The translations under genes were made by a program, and so were the position numbers. A DNA stretch of 42,088 bases from a virus: positions 1 through 42,088 of the IMG/VR virus record IMGVR_UViG_3300046830_000116, one strand, 5' to 3'. This document shows positions 1-5,882 of this stretch, in pieces. The stretch's first letter is position 1. Each line of letters begins with the position of its first letter. The notes under the pieces were generated by a model. The model ran no database searches, was not told where the DNA came from, and worked only from the letters and a program-made list of their open reading frames with translations.

Positions 1-21
1 TCTACCAAGGATAATTTTGAG

Positions 22-47
22 GAGAGGGTTGAGCAATCAATCCTCTC
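22..47 (+). terminator. terminator-like hairpin upstream of ribozyme 1
   Basis: GAGAGGGTTGA (22-32) pairs with TCAATCCTCTC (37-47) across a GCAA tetraloop, with one G-U pair. Only three T residues follow, so termination may be weak. A comparable hairpin precedes each of the three ribozyme leaders. Confidence 0.55.
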
Positions 48-55
48 TTTCAAAA

Positions 56-111
56 AACTGTCAGCAAGTGTGTGCTTGCTCTGATGATGGAACAAAAGTT
101 CCGAAACAGTT
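56..111 (+). ncRNA. hammerhead ribozyme 1 (type III)
   Basis: The order of elements is that of a hammerhead with open stem III. Stem III is 56-61 with 106-111 (AACTGT/ACAGTT). The cleavage triplet is GTC, with the cut expected after C62. Stem I is AGCAAG/CTTGCT (63-68, 75-80) with loop TGTGTG. The core CTGATGA is at 81-87, stem II is GGAAC/GTTCC with loop AAAA (89-102), and GAAA is at 103-106. One extra T (88) sits between the core and stem II, which is not canonical. Self-cleavage would leave a 5' end at 63, 80 nt before the ATPase start codon. Confidence 0.85.
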
Positions 112-139
112 CTTTTAACTTTCACAAACTGCGGAGGTG
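112..139 (+). promoter_or_regulatory. sRNA-complementary box plus Shine-Dalgarno, leader 1
   Basis: CTTTTAACTTTC (112-123) follows ribozyme stem III directly, and GGAGGTG is at 133-139. Both are exact reverse complements of GAAAGTTAAAAG and CACCTCC in the small RNA at 5643-5740. The same pair of blocks recurs in leaders 2 and 3. Confidence 0.7.
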
Positions 140-142
140 CAA

Positions 143-1219
143 ATGAGTGAAGAAAACAAAATGATGGAAACCTCTCCATCAAAATCAATGAGGTTAATGA
201 AAAATAATATCGATGCTGGAAAAGTTCCCATGCTTTTAGGTGGTGTCGGTGTTGGTAAATCTGCAATAGTAAATGAGTTCGCTCAGGTGCTAGCTGGAGA
301 TAGAAAAGTGGTTGAGACAATTAGACCTAAGAAAGATGAATTCGGATTCATTGATTTTAGAGCGAGTCTGTACGAGACCATTGAGTTGGGTGGTCTACCT
401 TTTATAGACAATGGAGAACAGAAGAGGGCGTTCCTCGGAAATCTTCCAGTCGCAAATGAGGGTCTACTTTTTATCGATGAGTTCGCACAAGCGACAGCAG
501 ATATGCAGAAGCTTCTCGGACAATTAGTTCATGAGAAAAAGCTGGGCGAGTATCACTTGCCTGAAGGTTGGAATATTGTCATGGCTGGAAACAGAGCGAG
601 TGATAGGTCAGGTGCTAACAAGTTGCTAGCACATATGACCAATAGGTTGTCTCTGATTAATGTCAAGCACGATGTTAATGACTGGCTCGTGTGGGGTTCT
701 GAGAATGGTGTTCATCCATCAATCTTAGGGTTCATAAATTTCATGCCTAAGTTGTTATGGAAGTTCGATGCCAAGGACAGCAATCCTCAACCATCTCCAA
801 GAGCGTGGACAAGGTTGTCTGACATCCTGAAAGTCACACCTGAGAGCGACAAGGATTTACTTCCTTTTCATGCTCAAGGTAATGTCGGTATCGAAGCTGG
901 GTTAGAGTTTATGAATTTCATTACTCTGTCTCAGGATATTCCAAACCTTGCTGACATTGTCGATGGCAAGGAGGTCGATGTTCCTGATGGGTTGGGTCTG
1001 CAATATGCGACTGCTGTTGCTTTGGTCTCGGCTATCCAAGATGCAGACGATAAGTTGAAGCCATCTTACTTCGACAATGCTCTGAAATGGATGGACACTT
1101 TTCCATCGAAAGAGTTCCCTATATTTTTCGGTAGGGCGGTTGTCGGTGCTGTTCCTGATTTGAAAAACACAAAGACTTTCTCTGTGTTCAATTCAGAAAA
1201 CAAGGATGTGCTGATTTAA
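143..1219 (+). CDS. MoxR/CobS-like AAA+ ATPase
   Basis: This 358-residue protein is an AAA+ ATPase of the MoxR/CobS (AAA_5) type. These ATPases use ATP hydrolysis to remodel a partner that often carries a VWA domain. Visible motifs are Walker A GGVGVGKS near residue 35, Walker B LLFIDEF near 110, a sensor-1 region VMAGNRAS near 148 and a likely arginine finger in MTNRL near 168. The start is ATG 143, with GGAGG at 133-137 five bases upstream; an in-frame GTG at 137 lies inside the Shine-Dalgarno and is unlikely. The VWA/metallopeptidase partner is two genes downstream. The leader carries a hammerhead ribozyme and an sRNA-complementary box. CobS-like genes are common in marine phages; the substrate is unknown. 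Confidence 0.85.
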   Translation: MSEENKMMETSPSKSMRLMKNNIDAGKVPMLLGGVGVGKSAIVNEFAQVLAGDRKVVETIRPKKDEFGFIDFRASLYETIELGGLPFIDNGEQKRAFLGNLPVANEGLLFIDEFAQATADMQKLLGQLVHEKKLGEYHLPEGWNIVMAGNRASDRSGANKLLAHMTNRLSLINVKHDVNDWLVWGSENGVHPSILGFINFMPKLLWKFDAKDSNPQPSPRAWTRLSDILKVTPESDKDLLPFHAQGNVGIEAGLEFMNFITLSQDIPNLADIVDGKEVDVPDGLGLQYATAVALVSAIQDADDKLKPSYFDNALKWMDTFPSKEFPIFFGRAVVGAVPDLKNTKTFSVFNSENKDVLI

Positions 1220-1226
1220 CTTGAGA

Positions 1227-1274
1227 GCGTGTGGGAGAAATATTTACCAGTAATATTTTTCCCACCTCGCTTTT
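1227..1274 (+). terminator. terminator hairpin containing the 20-bp palindrome
   Basis: GCG and TGGGA (1227-1236) pair with TCCCA and CGC (1260-1270), and the stem continues with AAATATT/AATATTT (1238-1244, 1252-1258) closed by loop TACCAGT. TTTT follows at 1271-1274. The upper stem is the dispersed palindrome of this genome. The hairpin lies between the ATPase stop and ribozyme 2. Confidence 0.65.
1238..1258. promoter_or_regulatory. dispersed palindrome site 1
   Basis: AAATATTTACCAGTAATATT and one further T: both AT-rich arms around ACCAGT are present, with one extra T in the left arm. The site is intergenic. Confidence 0.6.
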
Positions 1275-1276
1275 GG

Positions 1277-1331
1277 AAACTGTAATCGAGTGGGTACTCG
1301 GTCTGATGATTGCAAAAGCATGAAACAGTTT
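1277..1331 (+). ncRNA. hammerhead ribozyme 2 (type III)
   Basis: Stem III is 1277-1283 with 1325-1331 (AAACTGT/ACAGTTT). The cleavage triplet is GTA, cut expected after A1284. Stem I is ATCGAG/CTCGGT (1285-1290, 1297-1302) with loop TGGGTA. Core CTGATGA is at 1303-1309. Stem II is short, TGC/GCA with loop AAAA (1311-1320), and has a T-T mismatch next to the core. GAAA is at 1322-1325. The stems differ in sequence from ribozyme 1 yet still pair, which argues for a conserved structure. Confidence 0.82.
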
Positions 1332-1359
1332 TTTAACTTTCTTTTATTTTGCGGAGGTG
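1332..1359 (+). promoter_or_regulatory. sRNA-complementary box plus Shine-Dalgarno, leader 2
   Basis: TTTTAACTTTC directly after ribozyme stem III matches 11 of the 12 box positions, and GGAGGTG is at 1353-1359. The spacer between the blocks is 11 nt. Confidence 0.65.
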
Positions 1360-1362
1360 CAT

Positions 1363-2331
1363 ATGAAAAAGAAAAAAATCGATACAGTCTTTCAAGATAC
1401 TTTCACTAAGGTCAGATTTTATTCGTCTGCTATTAGCGGTATCAAAAAAGACAATGGTGCTACCATCGAATTGTCTGCTCTTAAAGATGCGGACTATGAC
1501 TTGGTAGGTGTTAATAAAAAAATCTTTGGTCGTGACATCAACAAAGAGTTCAGACAAATTCAAAATGAATTTAGAAATAAAGTTCTCTATCCAATGACTT
1601 ATCCTTGGAGTGATGGTGGCAAGATGGGTTCTGAGTGGAGGATAGTTTCTAACGAAAAGTATGACTCCTTGATGGCTGGTTTTGAAACTTACAACAAGAA
1701 GTTTTGGAAGTTGGTCGAAAGTGTTCAGAGCAATTACGAGGACATGATTGACGAAGGCATGAAGAGACTCGGTAAGCTTGCTAACAGTAGCGACTACAAA
1801 GAGTGGGAGGACATTGAGCATAAGTTCAATTTCCAAATTACTCCTGATGTTTTTACTTCTTACAATACAAGTAATGACACGAGAGTTAATCTGTCTGAGA
1901 AGCAGAGGAAAGCGATAGAGAATTCTATTGCCTCTAACTACGAAGCTAACTTCAAGTCTTTGTTAGAAGAGGAAAAGAAAACTCTCGAAGAGTCTGTCCA
2001 AAATATCATCGATGCTCTTAAGAAAGATGGGTCAGGAAAATCTTTCTTCAAGGACAGCGTGTTCAAGAATCTGAAAGAGAAAGTTGAGAGGGTCAGAGAC
2101 CTTAACAGAAACATCTATCAGAGTGCTGAGTTGGACAAGGCTATCGACATCATTGTTGGTTCGCTTGCTTCGGTCAATGACATTGACTCATTGAGAGACA
2201 AGGGCGAGATTGGTAAATCTAAAAGAGCCAAGGTCTCGGCTGACATGGAGAAAGCTAAGTCAAGCTTAAATCAAAATACGCTTGGCAAGATTTTCTCAGG
2301 TACTGGATTATCGGAGGGCAACGATGAGTAG
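1363..2331 (+). CDS. unknown protein between the AAA+ and VWA genes
   Basis: I do not recognise this 322-residue protein. It is highly charged, and its second half (from about residue 175) is rich in Glu, Lys and Leu, suggesting long helices or a coiled coil. No signal peptide or membrane segment is visible. The start is ATG 1363 with GGAGG at 1353-1357. The stop overlaps the start of the VWA gene by 8 nt, so the two are probably translationally coupled. Its place between the ATPase and the metallopeptidase-VWA gene suggests a third part of the same complex, by inference only. Confidence 0.8.
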   Translation: MKKKKIDTVFQDTFTKVRFYSSAISGIKKDNGATIELSALKDADYDLVGVNKKIFGRDINKEFRQIQNEFRNKVLYPMTYPWSDGGKMGSEWRIVSNEKYDSLMAGFETYNKKFWKLVESVQSNYEDMIDEGMKRLGKLANSSDYKEWEDIEHKFNFQITPDVFTSYNTSNDTRVNLSEKQRKAIENSIASNYEANFKSLLEEEKKTLEESVQNIIDALKKDGSGKSFFKDSVFKNLKEKVERVRDLNRNIYQSAELDKAIDIIVGSLASVNDIDSLRDKGEIGKSKRAKVSADMEKAKSSLNQNTLGKIFSGTGLSEGNDE

Positions 2332-3865
2332 CTACGATAAATCTAAGAGGGCATTGCATGGTGTCCTCTCTGCCAATGAGGTCATGGTCAAAGCCAAAAG
2401 CAAGTTGATGAATTCCGAATCAGGTCTTGCTTCAATTCTTTTGGGTCTACCTTTGGAAGAGGACAGTTCCTTTGACACGATGGCAACAGATGGGAAGGTA
2501 ATCAAATACAATCCTGACTTTGCTCTCAGTCTGCCAATGGATGAAATCAAAGCTGTTCTAATTCATGAGGCTCTTCATGTTGTATGGGGTCATCATCTTA
2601 GAAGAGGAGACAGACATCCGAAGCTTTGGAACATTGCTACTGACTATGCAATCAATGGCTACATTGTTTATAAGCTTGGCGAACATCTGAATAAGTTGCC
2701 TGAAGGTGCTTTGGTCTCGAACAAGTATGTCAATAAAGATTACTCGGTCATGAGTGCTAATGAAATCTACGACATATTGTTTGGCGATGACGAGGCTCTC
2801 GAAGAGGCTATCGAACAAATGCAACAGCAGATGGGCGATGACTCAGACGAGAACGAAAGTCAGGGTCAGGGTCAAGATGAATCCGAAGAGGATACTCAAG
2901 GCTCAGGCTCAGGCGATGGCGATGAGGAATCCGATGAGGAATCCGAAGGTCAGGGTTCAGGCGGAGATGCAGACGATGATGCAGAAACTGGTGATGACGA
3001 AAATATTACTGGTAATGGTTTGTCCGATGAGCGTTCTCCTCAGACTAATCAATCAGGTCAAATTGATTTGAATGATTTACCTCAGATGGCTGGCGGTGTC
3101 TTTGATATGACTAACGAAGATGGCTCTGAGTTATCTGATAATGAGTTGCAAGAGCAGATAACTAAACTTGATGCTCAGGTAATGATGGCTGAAAAAGTTC
3201 AGGGTATGCTCGTCTCAGGCGGTGCTGGGGTTGATTACCTCGGAGGTCGTAAGTCTGAGTTGGTTGAGCAAGTTGTTCCTTGGGAAGATATGTTCAGAGA
3301 TATGTTCACTAGGGTTCAATCTCAAAACAACACTTGGAAGATGCCTAACCGCAGACACATGGCTCGTGGTATTCATATGCCTAGTAGAGACACCGAACCA
3401 GCTATCAAAAATGTTGTGATGCTGGTTGATGTTTCAGGCTCGACTTATGGAGACAGAGACTCATTCGTGACTGAGGCTCTCGCTATCCTTGAGGAGTTCC
3501 AAGTCAAGAAACTCATGGTCAATAGATATGCTGGTATCTCTCTCAGAAATGAGCAAGGAGAATACTTCGATGTCTACGATACTGACCAAGGAGATGAGAT
3601 GCCTGACAAAGATGAAATCAATTTCAATGGAGATGGAGGTACTAACTTCGATGCACCTTTCAACGCTGTCGAAGAGTTCCTAGACATTGATGAGATTGAT
3701 TTGATTGTTCACTTCTCGGATGGAGAGGGATACTTCAGTCAAGACCACGATGCCTTGCTTGATACTCCAATCTGTCATGTCTTTAGTTATGGTCAAGATG
3801 GCGATAACTATGGCGGTAATGAGATTGAAAAGAAAGGCTTCGGAGAAGTTATCTACATGAGTTAA
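2324..3865 (+). CDS. DUF2201-type metallopeptidase with VWA-like domain (CobT-like)
   Basis: This 513-residue protein combines a zinc-peptidase-like N-terminal domain, with HEALH at residues 81-85 followed by WGHH, and a C-terminal VWA-like domain with the metal-binding DVSGS motif at about 369-373. Between them, around residues 170-230, is a very acidic Gly/Ser/Glu/Asp-rich linker. This arrangement fits the DUF2201 family, which pairs with MoxR-like ATPases much as CobT pairs with CobS. ATG 2324 follows GGAGGG with good spacing and overlaps the preceding stop. Whether it cuts proteins or only binds metal cannot be told from sequence. Confidence 0.82.
   Translation: MSSYDKSKRALHGVLSANEVMVKAKSKLMNSESGLASILLGLPLEEDSSFDTMATDGKVIKYNPDFALSLPMDEIKAVLIHEALHVVWGHHLRRGDRHPKLWNIATDYAINGYIVYKLGEHLNKLPEGALVSNKYVNKDYSVMSANEIYDILFGDDEALEEAIEQMQQQMGDDSDENESQGQGQDESEEDTQGSGSGDGDEESDEESEGQGSGGDADDDAETGDDENITGNGLSDERSPQTNQSGQIDLNDLPQMAGGVFDMTNEDGSELSDNELQEQITKLDAQVMMAEKVQGMLVSGGAGVDYLGGRKSELVEQVVPWEDMFRDMFTRVQSQNNTWKMPNRRHMARGIHMPSRDTEPAIKNVVMLVDVSGSTYGDRDSFVTEALAILEEFQVKKLMVNRYAGISLRNEQGEYFDVYDTDQGDEMPDKDEINFNGDGGTNFDAPFNAVEEFLDIDEIDLIVHFSDGEGYFSQDHDALLDTPICHVFSYGQDGDNYGGNEIEKKGFGEVIYMS
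3001..3016. promoter_or_regulatory. dispersed palindrome site 2
   Basis: AAATATTACTGGTAAT: complete left arm and core, partial right arm, inside the VWA gene. Confidence 0.5.
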
Positions 3866-3881
3866 TCTCAATGAGCGTTCT

Positions 3882-3928
3882 GAGAGGAGGTTTTTAGGGT
3901 GGTAGTAAACCTTAGCCTCCTCTCTTTT
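3882..3928 (+). terminator. intrinsic terminator after the VWA gene
   Basis: GAGAGGAGG (3882-3890) pairs perfectly with CCTCCTCTC (3916-3924), followed by TTTT. An inner GGTTT/AAACC alternative may add structure. It lies 17 nt after the VWA stop codon and upstream of ribozyme 3. Confidence 0.75.
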
Positions 3929-3966
3929 CGCCAGCGAGAGAGCCTCTATGGAGGTCAAATTCAGGA

Positions 3967-4050
3967 AACTGATAGGGAGAATGTGTGTTTTCCCCTGATG
4001 ACTCAATATGAGAGCGTGTAAGCGTTGGTTCAAAAGAACCGAAATCAGTT
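3967..4050 (+). ncRNA. hammerhead ribozyme 3 with stem II insertion
   Basis: Stem III is 3967-3973 with 4044-4050 (AAACTGAT/ATCAGTT pairing, 7 bp). The cleavage triplet is ATA, cut expected after A3974. Stem I is GGGAGAA/TTTTCCC (3975-3981, 3988-3994, one G-U) with loop TGTGTG, identical to ribozyme 1. Core CTGATGA is at 3995-4001. Stem II GGTTC/GAACC with loop AAAA (4027-4040) is preceded by 25 extra bases (4002-4026) that include a small CTCA-ATA-TGAG hairpin. GAAA is at 4041-4044. The insertion makes activity less certain than for copies 1 and 2. Confidence 0.72.
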
Positions 4051-4052
4051 CC

Positions 4053-4075
4053 TTTTAACTTTCAAATGCGAGGTG
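4053..4075 (+). promoter_or_regulatory. sRNA-complementary box plus Shine-Dalgarno, leader 3
   Basis: CTTTTAACTTTC immediately follows ribozyme 3, and GAGGTG lies six bases on. The box matches the small RNA exactly and the Shine-Dalgarno block matches 6 of 7 positions. Confidence 0.65.
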
Positions 4076-4078
4076 CAT

Positions 4079-4258
4079 ATGAAAAAAATATATGAAAAGT
4101 TTTTGAGTCTTTTTAAAACTCAAGGGGTGGAAGATAAACCTTATTATCTTTCGTATGAGAATGGTGGTGTTCTTGTTTTGCACAATCCTGTGGAACAGGG
4201 AGGAGAAAATATTACGAGTAATATTTCCTCAAGCGTCACAAAAACTGGAGGTGCGTAA
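4079..4258 (+). CDS. small unknown protein in ribozyme-led unit 3
   Basis: A 59-residue protein of unknown function with a basic N-terminus (MKKIYEKF). ATG 4079 is chosen because it sits six bases after the GAGGTG ribosome site, just as in leaders 1 and 2; an earlier in-frame ATG at 4025 lies inside the ribozyme and is not credible. The stop shares bases with the next start (TAATG). The gene contains a perfect-armed copy of the dispersed palindrome, read as NITSNIS. Confidence 0.7.
   Translation: MKKIYEKFLSLFKTQGVEDKPYYLSYENGGVLVLHNPVEQGGENITSNISSSVTKTGGA
4207..4226. promoter_or_regulatory. dispersed palindrome site 3 (best copy)
   Basis: AAATATTACGAGTAATATTT: two perfect 9-bp arms around a GA centre. 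This is the most complete copy and it lies inside a coding gene. Confidence 0.65.
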
Positions 4259-4557
4259 TGGCAGAAGTAAAAGAAACAATGTTGTACATGGATGAGCGAG
4301 TTGCTTTGAAGAATGAGGTAAGTGATTTGCTTGATACTATTTCTGTGATAGCTGATGACTTACTTTCTTATCAAGAAAGTATCGACAGACTAGATGGAAT
4401 TAGTCTAGATAAAGTGAGAGACTTGCGAAGGTCACTTATAACTTTCTCTAACATCTGCGAGGGTGGAGTCATTGAAGAGTGTCAAGTTGCTCAGGCATCA
4501 CTTGGTTTCTTAATCAGAGATATTAAGGAAGATAGAAAACAAGGAGGTTCGCTATGA
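4258..4557 (+). CDS. unknown protein, 99 aa
   Basis: This is a small acidic, mostly helical-looking protein with no recognised domain. Its start overlaps the preceding stop and its own stop overlaps the next start by 4 nt, so it is translated as part of the ribozyme-led unit 3. GGAGGTGCG lies just upstream. No signal peptide or membrane segment is visible. Confidence 0.75.
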   Translation: MAEVKETMLYMDERVALKNEVSDLLDTISVIADDLLSYQESIDRLDGISLDKVRDLRRSLITFSNICEGGVIEECQVAQASLGFLIRDIKEDRKQGGSL

Positions 4558-5411
4558 GTATCTTAGATAAGAAATGGAATAGGGAGTCTTTTGATTACAC
4601 AAGCTACCAACATGATATGTATTGGTATGTCAAAGAGTATGGACATTGGATAGACAATAACCTTGACGATGATGAATTATTCAAAGACATGAAGTCTCAT
4701 TTACACAGACTCTGTGAGGAGGATGACAGTTGGGATGAAGTGCTTGCTGATTATCTTGGAGAAGATATACACAAAGTTGAGTATGGAGAGCGAGGCAATT
4801 TCATGCTTCATCATCCTTGCATTATCTCTGTCATGTATCCATCTACAAGGTGGCATATTCATGAGACTAATCTCAGATATTTTTCTAAGCTTGTCGCTTT
4901 GAGAAAAGCTTATCTTGAAAAAGATGTTGATGCTTTTCTCATGATGATAGAAAGACCTTATCGAATACCTGAGTTCATTGCTTGGTGCTTGGATAAAAGA
5001 AACAAGTTGTCTAAGAAAAAATACTGGGAAGTCATTCGTTGGTTATGGACTGATACAGAAAATGTGTACGAACATTTCAAAGAATGGCTCGCTCTGTTAG
5101 TGGACTTCGATACCAAGGAAGTGAGGAAGATGATGGACAAAGAGGATAAGAAAACCTTTGACTCTTTGCCTAATTACTTCATGGTCTTTCGAGGTGGAGA
5201 ACACGAGAATATGTCTTGGACTCTAAGCAAGGAAAAAGCTGAGTGGTTTCAGAATAGATACTCTCACAAAGATGCACAGCTATTTCGTAGGATGGTTAAG
5301 AAAAGCGATGTGCTTGCTTACATCAATGCGAGGAACGAGGAAGAGATTATTCTTAGACCTGACCTTAGTTCTTTTGTTCAGTTCTTGAACGATAAGGAGT
5401 TTTTAGGATAA
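4554..5411 (+). CDS. unknown protein, 285 aa
   Basis: I do not recognise this 285-residue protein. It is rich in Trp, Tyr and charged residues (for example MYWYVKEYGHWIDNN near the N-terminus), looks soluble and lacks signal or membrane segments. AGGAGG precedes ATG 4554. It is the last gene of ribozyme-led unit 3 and is followed within 25 nt by a strong intrinsic terminator. Confidence 0.8.
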   Translation: MSILDKKWNRESFDYTSYQHDMYWYVKEYGHWIDNNLDDDELFKDMKSHLHRLCEEDDSWDEVLADYLGEDIHKVEYGERGNFMLHHPCIISVMYPSTRWHIHETNLRYFSKLVALRKAYLEKDVDAFLMMIERPYRIPEFIAWCLDKRNKLSKKKYWEVIRWLWTDTENVYEHFKEWLALLVDFDTKEVRKMMDKEDKKTFDSLPNYFMVFRGGEHENMSWTLSKEKAEWFQNRYSHKDAQLFRRMVKKSDVLAYINARNEEEIILRPDLSSFVQFLNDKEFLG

Positions 5412-5433
5412 CAAAACCAAGGAAGTAAAAACT

Positions 5434-5483
5434 AGCGGAGGCTATGTGGTATTAATTTACTGCATAGTCTCCGCTTTTTTTTT
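5434..5483 (+). terminator. strong intrinsic terminator
   Basis: AGCGGAGGCTATG (5434-5446) pairs with CATAGTCTCCGCT (5463-5475), with one G-U pair and a 16-nt loop. Nine T residues follow. It ends the unit that finishes at 5411. Confidence 0.9.
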
Positions 5484-5510
5484 GGTCAAAAATCCTCTCC
5501 CGAAAACCAT

Positions 5511-5526
5511 GACTGGTAAATATTTT
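5511..5526. promoter_or_regulatory. dispersed palindrome site 4
   Basis: GACTGGTAAATATTTT: core plus right arm, with the extra A variant. It lies in the gene-free hub upstream of the DnaA boxes. Confidence 0.45.
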
Positions 5527-5574
5527 TTAAAAGTGCAGAAACACTTGGGTGGAAACTGGTGGCAGAAAATTGTA

Positions 5575-5595
5575 TGTGGATAACTCTGTGGATAA
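5575..5595 (-). promoter_or_regulatory. pair of perfect DnaA boxes
   Basis: TGTGGATAA occurs at 5575-5583 and 5587-5595. Its complement TTATCCACA is the consensus DnaA box. Two exact 9-mers 12 bp apart, with no other copy seen in the window, are very unlikely by chance. An AT-rich tract lies at 5519-5530 and the sRNA promoter starts 12 bp downstream. The site may be a replication origin, a DnaA-controlled promoter, or both. Confidence 0.7.
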
Positions 5596-5607
5596 GCTGT
5601 TAATAAT

Positions 5608-5636
5608 TTGACGAGGTGCAAGCCGATTGCTATACT
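5608..5636 (+). promoter_or_regulatory. sigma70-type promoter of the small RNA
   Basis: TTGACG (-35) and TATACT (-10) are separated by exactly 17 bp. The start of transcription is expected near 5643. No start codon with a ribosome site follows before the terminator, so the product is probably an RNA. Confidence 0.85.
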
Positions 5637-5642
5637 ATTTGA

Positions 5643-5740
5643 ACAGCGACAGAAATTGTCGTTATTAAGAAGTGTTTTAACGACACCTCCTAAGAAAGTT
5701 AAAAGTTGAGAGAGGTAATAGACTGCCTCTCTCTTTTTTT
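5643..5740 (+). ncRNA. predicted trans-acting small RNA
   Basis: A ~98-nt transcript is bounded by a strong promoter and a strong terminator, with no credible ORF. TGTCGTTA (5657-5664) pairs with TAACGACA (5678-5685). An alternative CGACA/TGTCG hairpin (5647-5661) excludes it. Just 3' of the main hairpin are CACCTCC (5684-5690), an anti-Shine-Dalgarno sequence, and GAAAGTTAAAAG (5694-5705). These are complementary to the ribosome site and to the CTTTTAACTTTC box of all three ribozyme leaders. The likely role is control of translation of the genes at 143, 1363 and 4079. Pairing is read by eye; expression is inferred. Confidence 0.75.
5708..5740 (+). terminator. intrinsic terminator of the small RNA
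   Basis: GAGAGAGG (5708-5715) pairs perfectly with CCTCTCTC (5726-5733) across a 10-nt loop, followed by seven T residues. Confidence 0.9.
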
Positions 5741-5786
5741 ATATAATGGGTTATTGGTTTATTTTTTTCATACCAATTCTCCCAAT

Positions 5787-5841
5787 GAGGAGGTGCTAGT
5801 ACAAAAGATAATTCTCCAAATTCTCTAGCTAGTGCCTCCTC
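5787..5841 (+). other. long hairpin with a sequestered Shine-Dalgarno-like sequence
   Basis: GAGGAGGTGCTAG (5787-5799) pairs with CTAGTGCCTCCTC (5829-5841) over 13 bp, including two G-U pairs, with a 29-nt loop. The left arm holds AGGAGGTG, but no start codon follows at useful spacing. There is no T-run, so it is not a standard terminator. Its function is unknown. Confidence 0.5.
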
Positions 5842-5853
5842 TCTAAATTAAAA

Positions 5854-5882
5854 TTGAATTACTGATAGCATTTCTCTACAAT
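5854..5882 (+). promoter_or_regulatory. promoter giving a leaderless transcript
   Basis: TTGAAT and TACAAT are 17 bp apart. The expected start of transcription falls on the ATG at 5889, so the mRNA would be leaderless. A direct repeat ATAGCATT (5865-5872 and 5881-5888) overlaps the spacer and the start region and could be an operator. Confidence 0.75.

Noticed and set aside
1333-1836. 167-codon - strand open frame
   Set aside because: Antisense to the ribozyme-led 322-aa gene, which has a strong ribosome site and start.
2754-3071. 105-codon + strand open frame
   Set aside because: Lies wholly inside the VWA gene over the acidic repeat-like linker; Met/Lys/Arg-rich output is the expected shadow of GAN codons.
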